Assembly: GCA_963932465.1 (NCBI GenBank)
Contig: OZ010792.1
Location: 513,283,100 to 513,347,099, forward strand
DNA: 64,000 nt
Source: Maratus speciosus
Lineage: Eukaryota > Arthropoda > Arachnida > Araneae > Salticidae
Direction of reading: 5' to 3'
Below the pieces are notes generated by a model, which was given only the letters and a program-made list of their open reading frames with translations, was not told the DNA's origin and made no database searches. Shown in pieces: positions 1 to 9,420 of the stretch. The first letter of the stretch is position 1, and every line of letters starts with the position of its first letter. A program made the translations under genes and the position numbers.

Positions 1-329
1 TTTATTTATATCTCCTGAAATTATAATCCTAATGTGATAATTTTTTGTGTGGTTATAATACTAAAAAACCCAAACATAAATACAATGAATTTGTAAAAAA
101 AAAATGATATGAATTATGAATTATGTAATTAATATTCTAAAAAATATGAATTGCAACCTACAATTTTTTGATAGATTTATATTTATTATGCCCTGCTTTA
201 TGCGAATTCTCAATTTAAAATTTTTCTTCCACGTAGTTTTCGAATTATGATTAAAAACGTCAAAATGATGGTTTAAGGGGCCATCTATAATGTGCAGAAA
301 AGCGCAGTTTGAAAAAATATATTTTACTC

Positions 330-361
<32 letters not shown>

Positions 362-693
362 AGATTAGCTATAGTCGAAATATATCAAGCTAGTGAAATG
401 GTCATATTGGCAAGAAATAATACATTAATAGAAGTGACATAATCATTCTGTAGCATTTCCAGTATCGAGTACCGAACTTCAATTTGGATACAGCACAGCC
501 CCTAAAACAGGCTCATTTTAAAATAATTAGTTTCTCTGATACTAGTCGTACGAATTTTATGAAAATTGGTATTTAGGCTAATTCAGGGTGTAGAATTTAT
601 TTATGGTGTCACACTTGGGTATTGTTGCTGAAAAACAAACAAGGTTTAGGTTCATTTTGATATGTAGATGGCCCCCTAATCAAATGTTATCTG
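1..693. mobile_element. Interior of a Tc1/mariner-type MITE, 5' end outside window
   Basis: Collinear with positions about 57690-58310 of the complete copy at 57369-58427, for example around CAACCTACAATTTTTTGAT and GGTTTAAGGGGCC. It contains a 25-nt T run at 330-354 absent from the other copy. It is broken at about 694 by a pogo-like insertion; the right end resumes at 3049. Confidence 0.75.
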
Positions 694-840
694 TAGTAAA
701 CATCCCCTAATCCAGCACGTTCGGGACTTGAATCATGCCGGATTACGAAACTTTCCGGATTACAGGAGGAATATCGGAAAAAAAGTGTTGAAGTTAGAAT
801 TAAACGAAAAATGACAGTAAAGCATGTTTTTAACACTTTC

Positions 841-2130
841 TAGCAAAGTTGAAAAGCGTTTATGACTTCGTTTGTCTGTCCGTCTGTCTGCGCTCTAACT
901 CTTGTAAATATACTCGGATTGTCCTGAAAATTTATTGACGCTTACCCTAGCACAATCCCTATTTCAAATGAAGTTTGTAGCCTGTTTAGTTTATTTACAG
1001 GGACAGTCAAAACTATTCCGTATTCCGTTACATTACGGACAATGGGAAAAGACCGTTTCAAATGAATTTTGAAGATGTTACACCCTTTCAAACATAATAA
1101 AATTTATATGCATTTGCGAAGCGAACTAAAATATGCATTCTGTAGACTATGCGGTGCAAAGAATAGTTATTATTCATTTATAGGGCCACACAAAAGAATT
1201 TCGTTACATAATGGTATAGGGGAGGTGGCAATTGTTTGCGGCGTGCTATAAATATGTTAAACTATTTCATATATAATTAAATTGATATACGTCGCTGAAG
1301 CTTACTATAAGTTATTTCATGTATAATACAAAGTGCATAGTATTTACAGGGACACACAAAAATTTTCAGATAGTATATTTTATCAGAAGTACCGTATATT
1401 AGCGATGATGGCAGGAAATGCATTTTTAATTATGATATGCGCTTTTAAGTTTCCCCATATTTATGCAAACTATATGGCGTGTATAAGTGCTATAGTTGAT
1501 ATACAGGGCTACACAAAAGAATTCGTAAAGGTTACTGGGTATGAGCGTAAATTGCTTAAAGGTGGTTTTTAAATGAGCAATGCATTTGTACGCTGAACTG
1601 CATTTAGTTTACTAGGAAATGTTTGTAGAATATAGATAAAATGATATGCAGGACCAAGCAAAGAATTGGATACATGGCCGTCCATGGATGATAATTTCTA
1701 AATATGTGATTTTAGTAGTTAGTTAGGTATTCTTAGGAATATCGGAAGGATTCTTAGGTATGAGGTTACCCAATTTGGGTCCATATGCCTGTTTTGGTTA
1801 CCACTGTATATCCATTTTGCCCAAAATAGATTCCCAGTGGTAACTAAAACAGGTATATGGTACAGGTATATTTGAGTGTTTTAGTTTGAATTAAATTTTA
1901 GCTAAATAGTAGCGCATAATAATGGTACTAGGTAAATTACTGGGCTGAGCAAAAGCATTCAAGTATGTCTCCATCTATTAGTATAAATTGCTGAAAGAGA
2001 AATTTCAACCTGTTATGCGTTTGATTGCTAAACTAAATTTTCACATTATATAGTATATATATCAACCTACAGATGAAATACAGAGCTGTTCAAAAGAATT
2101 GGAATACATATTTGCCTAGGGACGGTAACT
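841..2130 (+). repeat. Degenerate tandem repeat, unit about 150-185 bp
   Basis: Recurrent signposts of the type TACAGGGACACACAAAA occur near 996, 1179, 1345, 1499, 1648, 1936 and 2080. The block opens with a CTAGCAAAGTTGAAAAGCG segment. The same family occurs in reverse orientation at about 21430-22235 and 48730-49510. Short ORFs inside it have no family resemblance. Confidence 0.7.
1738..1885. repeat. Fragment of the palindromic MITE found complete at 2798-3048
   Basis: Nearly identical to the centre of the 2798-3048 element, including GGTTACCCAATTTGGGTCC and the palindromic GGTTACCACTG / CAGTGGTAAC pair, but without its ends. Confidence 0.7.
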
Positions 2131-2494
2131 GCTGAAATTAGTTTTTCAAAGTTTTTATCTGTTTTCTAAAATATTTACTTATCTTATCTTATTTAATTTA
2201 TTTATCTAAATAACGAAGTTTTATTAAAGATTTGAGAAATTGTTGGAAAGTGTTTCCTAATCTATGCTTGACGCATGATTTTTCTTTCTTGTTTATTCTT
2301 TAAATAGCTTGAATAAAATTTAAAAAAATACTCAATAATATAAAGTATAACATATGTACATGACTATGAAATAAAAACATGCACAGTAGGTCTACTCGTA
2401 GAAGCCATCTTAAAGAAATCTCGAAAATGACTTTGTTTTCTAGTAGTTTTTTCCTGTTCTTTTTTTACGAAGTTATTTCTTATGACGTGAAGTT

Positions 2495-2690
2495 TCATAA
2501 TGTCCGTACGGTTGAACAAACAGCTGCTTCATAAAGCTGCTTCAAAAATGTATTCAAAGCATCAGCTGCTTGATTCCATCTGATGTTGTTTGACTCGTCT
2601 ATATCATCTTCATCAGAGCGAACGTCTTTGCTGGCTGTTAGATTGATAACACTCAGAATGATGGTCTCATCAGTCACAATTTCCTCTGTC
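2495..2690 (-). pseudogene. pogo-like transposase C-terminal relic
   Basis: The minus-strand reading starts at EEIVTDETIILSVINLT, passes through an acidic stretch with SDEDDIDESNN and ends in a segment around AADALNTFLKQLYEA. Tigger and pogo-type transposases end with the same kind of T/SDEEIV motif, acidic linker and amphipathic AxxAL-x-FLxxLE helix. The DDE catalytic part is missing, and no open frame continues upstream. I see it as the last roughly 60 residues of a dead transposase inside the element at 696-2780. Confidence 0.5.
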
Positions 2691-2797
2691 GCTCATCAAA
2701 ATGTGTTTCAACCCGCTCCTTTATTTCTCCTTGATTCAGTTGTGTTTTCAAAAGTTTGCCGGATTAGAGGATGTTTTCTGTACATCATTTAAAAGTA

Positions 2798-3048
2798 CAC
2801 AGAAAAAAAATAGTACCTAAAACTGATAGAACAATACCCGAATTGGGTGGAAGGATTCTTAGGTATGAGGTTACCCAATTTGGGTCCTTATGCTCGTTTT
2901 GGTTACCACTGTATATCCATTTTGCCCAAAATAGATTCCCAGTGGTAACTAAAACAGGTATATGAACTCAAATTGGGTAATCTTATTGCTAAGAATCTTT
3001 ATACCCAACTCGGGTATTTTTCTACCCGTTTTAGGTTTTTTTCTTTGT
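2798..3048. mobile_element. Palindromic MITE nested in the first MITE
   Basis: About 250 bp that folds on itself. The ends are CACAGAAAAAAAATAG (left) and TTTTTTTCTTTGTGT (right); inner pairs include ACCCAATTTGGGT / ACCCAACTCGGGT and GGTTACCACTG / CAGTGGTAAC. The copy at 57369-58427 is uninterrupted at the matching place (AAAGTAGACTTTATTT), which defines the empty site. The target duplication is probably GTA or TA. Confidence 0.75.
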
Positions 3049-3147
3049 GTAGACTTTATTTTCAATCGTTTGGTACCAGCAACTTTCTTCTACAATAATT
3101 TAGTGCAGAGTTAGTAGGGGGTGTTTACTTTTTTTTTTCTACGACTG
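3049..3147. mobile_element. Right terminus of the first MITE
   Basis: Matches the terminal inverted repeat of the 57369-58427 element: GACTTTATTTTCAATCG, AGTTAGTAGGGGGTGTTTAC, ending CGACTG followed by TA (3148-3149). Between it and the next element (3150-3312) I see nothing but AT-rich sequence. Confidence 0.75.
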
Positions 3148-3448
3148 TACATTATTTTAAACTTGTTATTATTCGTTCTATAACATTTTAAAAGTTATCT
3201 TTTTTAAAAAAAATCTTAAGTTTTATTTAAGTATTTAAGGAATAAGTTAAAGTAAGTGTTCAGTGCGGCTTAGCTGTGATATTCTCGAATATATGATTAC
3301 CGAATTCATATACAGGGTCTCTCCAGGAAGTAATGAGACTGAATTTTTTGCGCCAAGCAGAAGGCGAATGGGGCGGAGTTTGCGGGCGGTTCGTGCGGTG
3401 GGGACTATCAGCTACACAGCCTAGTGGAAGTCAGTTGTCTTTGAGCCT

Positions 3449-4072
3449 TTGCAGCGCACAGATCGCTCAGGAAGCAGACACATGTTCGAAAATGGCGTTA
3501 GGTTTTTCAGAATGCAGAGGAGTGTCAAACAGCGATACGCCATAAAGTATTGTGTAAAACAAAACAAAGCGACTTATAAGACACTTGACATGTTACAAGA
3601 AGCCGATGGGAAGGATTCTATGTCCAAGGCTCAAGTGTTTAGGTGGCACAAAGCCTTGAAAGACGGAATAGAGGACATTGATGACGAACAATGCGCTGGG
3701 CGTCCATCAAGTTCGCGAACTTCAGACAATGTAGCTAAAATTAATGCGGTTTTGAACTGCGATCGTCGGATAAGTGTCCAAATGATTGAGGAGACGTTAG
3801 AACTTACAAAATCGATTGGGCATCAAATCGTCATAGAAAAACTTCAAATGCGGAAAATTTGTGACAAGCTGGTTCCAACACATTCTTCAGACTCAGTTTC
3901 TAACAAAACACAGCGTCACAACGCTGCCCCAACCACCGTGCAGCTCTTAGCTGTCACCGGCGGACTTTTTCTACTCCCTCGGTTAAATTCCAGCTTAAAA
4001 GGTCATCGTTTTGACAATCTGGAGAACTTGCAGAAAAACATAACGCGCGTTCTGAACAGCGTTACAGTTTAA
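3449..4072 (+). pseudogene. mariner transposase relic: N-terminal helix-turn-helix joined to C-terminus
   Basis: An uninterrupted 207-codon frame whose likely start is Met at 3482. Residues after it show the mariner N-terminal paired helix-turn-helix region: QRYAIKYCVKQNKATYKTL, SKAQVFRWHKALKDG, the GRPSSSRT linker, then RRISVQMIEETLEL and the second helix pair. At about position 3890 the frame jumps directly to a C-terminal segment (FLLPRLNSSLKGHRFDNLE, LQKNITRVLNSV) that in full mariners lies beyond the last catalytic Asp. The whole DDD catalytic domain (roughly 150-180 residues) is missing, so it cannot transpose, but a DNA-binding domain remains in frame. It is either a deletion derivative or a small DNA-binding protein kept by chance. 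Confidence 0.82.
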
Positions 4073-4129
4073 GACTTCCAGGAGGGCATAAATGGGTGGC
4101 AGCTCTCTGCTTTAGGTAGGTGGGGCCCA

Positions 4130-4360
4130 GGTCACAGGTTCGTTTGGAAAGAGGTTTGTTGGGAACATACTAGACGCTGCCGAAGGCACTGGGGGACCGG
4201 AAACTAAGTTCATTTGAAACATAATATGCTACGAAGGCACTGAGGCCCCCAAACTAGATTAATTTGAAAGATTTCGTGAAGGTATAAAATCATACAAACT
4301 TGAGTTTTGCTTAAGATTATTTTAGCAGCTTCGGGCAACACCGGGCGGGTCAGCTAACTT
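4130..4360. repeat. Short repeat ending in the GGGCAACRCCGGG...CAGCTA terminus
   Basis: Two AAGGCACTG(A/G)GG copies (4192 and 4234) and a terminal motif GGGCAACACCGGGCGGGTC followed by AGCTAAC. The same terminus type occurs at 22205-22235. It is common in arthropod repeats; I do not assign a class. Confidence 0.45.
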
Positions 4361-4825
4361 CAAATAAATTACATAATTTTTTTTAAAACACATACTTTTG
4401 GGTAAAAATTAATTAATAAAAAACTTTTTGAAAATTGAATTTCAGAAATTCACACTTCTGACAAATCAATTGTCTATTGATCAGTTCATTGTTAAGAGCT
4501 AACAGTATCAAGGATAATCAATTATGGTGTGCTACCGACGATCAGCCACTCCATCAAACCACTGTGTTTACGAAAATGTGCGTGACATAAATTGGCGTGG
4601 AGATAAATGCTGATTGTTGATCTTTGTTTCAGCAAATCATTTCAGTACAATATTCAACCACGTTATCTAAAGTTATACGGCAGGTATCTTAAAATGAACT
4701 GAACATTTAAAAAATTCAATAAAAATTTTATAGTGACAGCTGTTAAAGTTATTCTTGCAAGCTGTTAATGTGTAGTGTCGGAAAGTTCTTTACTACGCTT
4801 TCTTATTTTAGTGCCAAATATTACC

Positions 4826-5032
4826 TATAGTGGTAACTGCGCTGTCTCAAACTGTTAGAATACTCAAAATGACGTATATAGGTAGGTCATTGTACAGTCA
4901 GTTTACAAGCTTCATACTATTCAGCTATTGTGTCAATAAGAGCAATGACAAAAAAAAAAAAAGTTTGTGCTTAGAAATTGCAAGATTATTTTGAGCAGAG
5001 TAACAGTTTGAGACAGCTCAGTGCCACCTATC
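4826..5032. repeat. Inverted repeat of about 31 bp arms
   Basis: Arm 4826-4857 (core GCTGTCTCAAACTGTTA) is the near-perfect reverse complement of 5001-5032 (TAACAGTTTGAGACAGC). Both arms have matching GTGGTAACTG / CAGTGCCAC borders. Probably a small MITE. The stretches 4361-4825 and 5033-5160 show nothing else I can identify. Confidence 0.6.
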
Positions 5033-5291
5033 GATGATATATGGAACTAAAACAAGGAAGCTGTAATGAAATTCCTGACTTCACACATGATACTCCTGCA
5101 AGAGCAACTTCAACACCTGTCATCGGGTACTTTTAGAATTTTAAAAACTCACACCCATTTGCAGACACCCTGTATTATACAGTGTGGCTATTTTACAGGA
5201 TAATCAATAGAAATAAAAAAAGATCAACCAAGGTATGGCCATGTTTTAAATAATTTTAGAAATCAATCGTTCCGGGGACATTACTGTAGGG

Positions 5292-6010
5292 CAAGGCCGA
5301 AACTAGCCTTTTTTGCACGCGGAGCAAACATGGATTTTGGCGCCCCCCCCCCTCCTCTTCCAAAAAGTATATTTACAAAGAGAATTTACTAATTTTCTAA
5401 TAGCCGACATATTTTTAAATTTAAAATATGTAATCATAAAATATGTAATCATAAAATATGTAATACTGAACTACGTAATCTACAATGGCGGATTCAAGGG
5501 GGAGGTCACGGGGTCATGACTCCCCTCTGAACACCAACAAACATATTTTAAAGATCATTTTTAAAATGAAATATACAGTAGAGTACCGATTATCCGAGTC
5601 CTGCTTAACCGAGTTTCCGCTTTAACCGAGTTGTTTTCTTCTGATGGTCTGATGGCTTCCATCATTATGAAACAGCCATTATAAATGAAGTGTTAGGTGA
5701 AGATGAAAGAGCAGTCGTAAAAAGTTAGAACTCTGATTTTCTGGTCGGAATGGGAAAAAAATAGCCAAAAAAATTATGGCCATTTTTTTCCCATTCTGAC
5801 CAGAAAATCAGAGTTCTAACATTTTACGTCTGCTCTTTCATCTTCACCTAACACTTCATTTATAATGGCTGTTTCATAATAATGGAAGCCATCAGTCCAT
5901 CAGAAGAAAATGATCCATTCCAAAGGTATAATTCTTCATTTGGCGCCCCTTCGTTCTGGTGCCCGGGGCACATGCCCTCTCTGCCCCCCCCCCCCCCCCC
6001 GGCACCCCTG
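5292..6010. mobile_element. hAT-type MITE with 8-bp target duplication
   Basis: Begins CAAGGCCGAAACTAG and ends CCGGCACCCCTG. It is flanked by CTGTAGGG (5284-5291) and CTGTGGGG (6011-6018), an 8-bp duplication with one mismatch, as expected for hAT elements. Both subterminal parts carry the motif GGCGCCCC followed by C runs. A pogo-derived palindrome has landed inside it. It ends 158 bp upstream of the first exon. Confidence 0.7.
5577..5910. repeat. pogo-type end plus palindrome of about 134-bp arms
   Basis: TA-CAGTAGAGTACCGATTATCC at 5575-5597 resembles Tigger/pogo termini. From 5633 to 5910 two arms mirror each other with only a few mismatches around a centre near 5772. One arm can be read as ETAIINEVLGEDERAV, similar to the acidic C-terminus of pogo transposases. 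No right terminus is visible, so this is a broken inverted duplication. Confidence 0.6.
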
Positions 6011-6168
6011 CTGTGGGGTGCGAGTGGATTACTGCAACGATTAAAAAAGGGGGGTTGATGACAGTTGTATAGTAAAACATAAAATGTTTACTATAACTAT
6101 TATCATTTTTACTCAATATGAATTTTATTGCAAAGTAAATAAGAAATTGACTATGCATTTTATTTTAG

Positions 6169-6339
6169 GCACAGGCCAACGAATCTTGGTGTGCTTTTCT
6201 TTTATTTCAAATTTCCGTCGGCTGATGTCTGCTTCAAAGGGATCCGAGGAACTCAAAGCATTGCATGGTTTAAAGGCTTTAAGCATGGCCTATGTAATTT
6301 TAGGTCATACGTATGTTTGGATTAATTTTCAATTACTGC
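6169..6339 (+). CDS. nrf-6-like acyltransferase, first exon in window (GHTY exon)
   Basis: Exon of an nrf-6-like membrane acyltransferase (acyltransferase-3 family, named after C. elegans nose resistant to fluoxetine; proposed to act in lipid handling or transport across epithelia). The acceptor is a T-rich tract ending TTTTAG and the donor is GTAAGT. The 171 nt encode a stretch with CFSFISNFRRL, then LHGLKALSMAYVILGHTY. This matches the family pattern CFS-N-xxL, HGLRxLSMxWVILGHTY, where the GH histidine lies at the start of the first acyltransferase-3 membrane segment. The exon begins with two bases of a split codon and ends with the first base of one, compatible with the exon at 13067. An N-terminal NRF domain is expected upstream and is not visible in 1-6168. 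A hAT-type MITE ends only 158 bp before this exon. Family assignment is firm; the substrate is unknown. Confidence 0.87.
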
Positions 6340-6639
6340 GTAAGTAAATCATTTCATATATTTTCTATAAAATTTACCAACGTATAATTAATAATGACAC
6401 AGACTTTGCAAATATTTTCATTTTTCTTCATTTTGCGTTTTCTTAGGTTATTCGCTAAAATTTTATTTAACTTTAAAATTCTATTTAACTTTTTTGTATT
6501 TTCTGATATTTTCTTAGTTAAAAATTATTATTTCTCTATTAATTTCATTCTGAATCTGAAAATCTCCAAATTATGTTTTCCAAAAATCCAAAACTGCCTT
6601 TCGAGAATAATATAATTCTGCTTGTTTTCTAAAACATTT

Positions 6640-6960
6640 CTCAGTGGGCAATTATAATTGTCCAACTAAAGAATGTTTTGTAGAATGTTTGATATCTCAT
6701 AGACGTTCTGTGCGAAGTACTGTAGAGGTTACAACGCGACATTGTTGGACACGGACATTCGGCCCTCCCCAGAACATCTGTGAGACCGTCCGTGGTTCAT
6801 CACAACGTCGCAGTGCGACGTATCTGCTACGTCCTAGCGATGAAAGTGTGCTGTGTGGGTACTTTTTTATCAATACTGCCCTGTATTGTCGTCCTTCCAA
6901 AACAGAAAATAATTCGTTATTCCGAGTTTAGCAGTATCCATTTCTCTAACACCCACTGTT
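6640..6960. other. Unclassified moderately GC-rich segment in first intron
   Basis: Stands out from its AT-rich surroundings, with clustered ACGT-rich words such as CACAACGTCGCAGTGCGACG and TCTGCTACGTCC. ORFs overlap in three frames and none resembles a known protein. It looks like an old repeat. The flanks 6340-6640 and 6960-7850 hold nothing I can name. Confidence 0.3.
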
Positions 6961-7858
6961 CACAAAAGAGTTAAAAATTATCTCTAGCGTCAACATCTCA
7001 AAGCTTTTGCAGTGTGAAAACGTGAACAAAAAATTCCCAAGAAGTTTCTTATCTTATACCGTTGCCGACACTTTAAACTTTTCATTTTCTGCTTTCAAAA
7101 ATAAATTCTGTAGGATAAATGTTTTAGCATTTTTGAAGTAACTGTCACATGTAGCAGCGATAACAATAATTAAATTATAACTGCATATCGTTATTTTAAT
7201 TAAGATTTTTTTTTATACGTATTAACTATCGTTTTGAAAGCAATTGTACAATAGAGGGGCTTCCAACACATTTTAGTCTCGAAGGGGCGGAAGGGGACCA
7301 TATTTATTTAAAAAGAGGACTTTTCAGGGTACTATTTATATTAAAAAAGAGCACTTAAAAGGAATCGTTTGTCTTAAAATACTAAATTGAATTTTCCTAA
7401 GTATGCAAACAAATTTTTAAAAATTACTCCAAAAAATATATTATTTGGTTATCTTTATAAAGATAGCATTAAAAAGTGTGTGCAGCTTTATTTAAACACA
7501 GTTAAACAGCCTACTTCAAAAAGATTTATCGTGATAATTTTCCTTAAAAGAGACTGGAGTTTTAGTTCAAATTCTATTTTATTAATATTTAGAACAGCAG
7601 AAACCGATTTGCTATAAAATATAAACACTAAAAATAAATGCTTCTAAAAATATTAAATCAACCGATAGCGGAGTTACACACTAAAAATTACCAAGTATAG
7701 TTCATTTCTTGGAATTTAACAGAGAATAACAGAAATCAGTTAAAAAAAAAATCACACCTTAACAACGCCTTTTTTTAAATATTAAATTCAAAATTAGATT
7801 AACAAAAACATTGTTAATTATTAATCTCAAACATAAAATTTGGTTACTTTCTACACAG

Positions 7859-8330
7859 TGGATGATGAGATAAGACATAATGTTCATCGGAAAAAGCATA
7901 ACATGGCAGCGTCTCCTGGTGAGTGATTAAAACCAATATCGAATCAACATTTTTTATAATCATCTCACATATTAAATTTTGTGAAATTCCCTCCCAAGCA
8001 TACCGAGATTAGGCTACCATGGAAATCGTTAAAAATGCGACCCAATATCACCACCTGTTGGGCGAAATACCTAAAAATCTAATCTGCATCAATTTATGGC
8101 ATGTGTTAACTGAATGTGAAGTTTGATGAAATTTCGTCCTATTGATGCCGAGATATATCACGATAATCGTGGAAAATGCAGCATAACAGCGTCACCTTTT
8201 GGGTCACATACGCCAAAACCTAATAAGCATCTATATGTGCTACGGTCTAATTAAATATGACATTTGACGAAATTTCATGCATTAGTTCTTGAGACAGAGT
8301 GGCTACAAAATTCCTATCAAATACAGACAG
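7859..8330 (+). repeat. Degenerate tandem repeat of about 150-160 bp, three units
   Basis: Units share GAAATTTCRTCC...GCCGAGAT, a GGAAAATGC-GCATAACA segment, CAGCGTCACCT-TTGGG and an AATAAGCATC-like end; repeats start near 7859, 7979 and 8133, with a fourth start at 8264. It contains a false exon (see rejected items). The segment 8331-8562 is AT-rich without visible features. Confidence 0.6.
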
Positions 8331-8773
8331 ACAATTTAAAAAAATTGTCAAATCGTATTCAGTTCAACTTAAAATATGTAAACAAATCAAAAAGTTGAAA
8401 AAATTTTCATGATTCCAATACATTCTCCTGAAAATATATATTCAAGAAAGAAAGAAAGAAATTAATTAAAATTTCATTTCATAGCTGGACATATACTTCT
8501 CCATCAAAATCGGGAAAAATATATCTACCCTATATATATAAAATCCTAATGAATCGAACTGGTCCGGACATTTTTCGCCCAGTTGGAAATTTACATCTAA
8601 TATGATTTGTTTACCAATTAGAATAATTGTGTTAATATTAATCTAGTGTAATTTCGTATCCAGCGATTTCTAAAGTTCCATAACCTGAGATTTATTCTGT
8701 TGATCTGAACCAGGTTTCAGACCATATGCTGAAATCATCAAGGTTAGCTGGGTGAAAAAGTTCGACCAGAATC

Positions 8774-8849
8774 GTCCGGGATAGCTCAGATGGCAGAGCA
8801 CTGGCGGCTTCAGCCAGGGAGGTCCCGGGTTCGAATCCTGGTCCGGACA
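8774..8849 (+). tRNA. tRNA-like sequence, copy 1
   Basis: 76 nt folding as a cloverleaf. The acceptor GTCCGGG pairs with TCCGGAC (one G-U), D arm GCTC/GAGC, anticodon stem CTGGC/GCCAG and T arm CCGGG/CCTGG around TTCGAAT. The B box is GGTTCGAATCC at 8828-8838. The anticodon loop GGCTTCA lacks T at position 33, so the anticodon cannot be named with confidence. No encoded CCA. More likely a tRNA-derived repeat than a working tRNA gene. Confidence 0.5.
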
Positions 8850-9052
8850 TTTTTCGCCCAGTTGGAAATTTACATCTAATATGATTTGTTTACCAATTTG
8901 AATAATTGTGTTAATATTAATCTAGTGTAATTTCGTATCCAGCGATTTCTGGAGTTCCATAACCTGAGATTTATTCTGTTGAGCTGAACCAGGTTTCAGA
9001 CCAGATGCTGAAATCATCAAGGTTAGCTGGGTGAAAAAGTTCGACCAGAATC

Positions 9053-9128
9053 GTCCGCGATAGCTCAGATGGCAGAGCACTGGCGGCTTCAGCCAGGGAA
9101 GTCCCGGGTTCGAATCCTGGTCCGGACA
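9053..9128 (+). tRNA. tRNA-like sequence, copy 2
   Basis: Same as copy 1, one 279-bp unit downstream, but the acceptor strand is GTCCGCG, which puts a C opposite C at pair 6. That mismatch would weaken the cloverleaf and favours a repeat origin. The B box is unchanged. Confidence 0.45.
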
Positions 9129-9420
9129 TTTTTCGCCCAGTTGGAAATTTACATCTAATATTAATATGCGTTTAACTCTTTCACGGACAAGGCACTTCTA
9201 TTCGTAAAATCTTGAAATCAGTGAATGGCACCCGAATTTACAAACAAATTTCGAAATACAAAAATGCTTTTGTTCACTTACTTAATAAAAGGGAAATTTT
9301 CATCCCAATATTCTGATGCTAATGTGGCATTTAAGAATTAAAATTAAGTGGTCCAAAAATGAACCACCGCCCTTGAAGGGGTTAAAGCAGCAAATTTTAG
9401 TAATTGTATTATGTCAATCG

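Larger units (their letters stand above)
696..2780 (-). mobile_element. pogo/Tigger-like element remnant nested in the MITE
   Basis: Terminal sequences AACATCCCCTAATCC (left) and the reverse complement of GGATTAGAGGATGTT (right) form imperfect inverted repeats next to TA at 694-695 and 2781-2782. A second internal CCGGATTAC motif lies near 750-765. It carries a transposase C-terminal relic on the minus strand and has itself been filled by a block of degenerate repeats (841-2130). Confidence 0.55.
3313..5172 (+). mobile_element. mariner-like element, internally deleted (ends tentative)
   Basis: The left end TA-CAGGGTCTCTCC (3311-3324) and right end GCAGACACCCTG-TA (5161-5174) match as inverted repeats at about 10 of 12 positions, with TA at both sides. 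The left half carries the transposase relic. The right half (4130-5160) looks like foreign repeats inserted into the element, so the right end could belong to another mariner copy. Confidence 0.5.
8563..9160 (+). repeat. Tandem 279-bp units each ending in a tRNA-like sequence
   Basis: Two complete units (boundary near 8841/8842) and a 40-bp start of a third. Each has a body beginning TCCGGACATTTTTCGCCCAG and ends with a tRNA-like segment carrying A and B boxes. The units differ at only a handful of positions, so duplication is recent. The arrangement suggests a tandem SINE-like or tRNA-gene repeat. Confidence 0.8.

Noticed and set aside
1..6168. Search for an upstream NRF-domain exon of the acyltransferase
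   Set aside because: No Cys-rich NRF motif with splice borders was found; the region is accounted for by nested repeats.
7859..7918. Possible exon: acceptor CTACACAG, open frame, consensus donor GTGAGT, phase-compatible with exons 1 and 2
   Set aside because: The family spacing between GHTY and FFILSG is already right without it. Its sequence aligns with the neighbouring non-coding tandem units at 7979 and 8133, so it is a repeat unit with chance splice-like borders.
8774..8849. Selenocysteine or suppressor tRNA (TCA in the loop)
   Set aside because: Normal alignment of the 7-nt loop puts CTT, not TCA, at the anticodon, and lengths of acceptor and variable arms do not fit tRNA-Sec.
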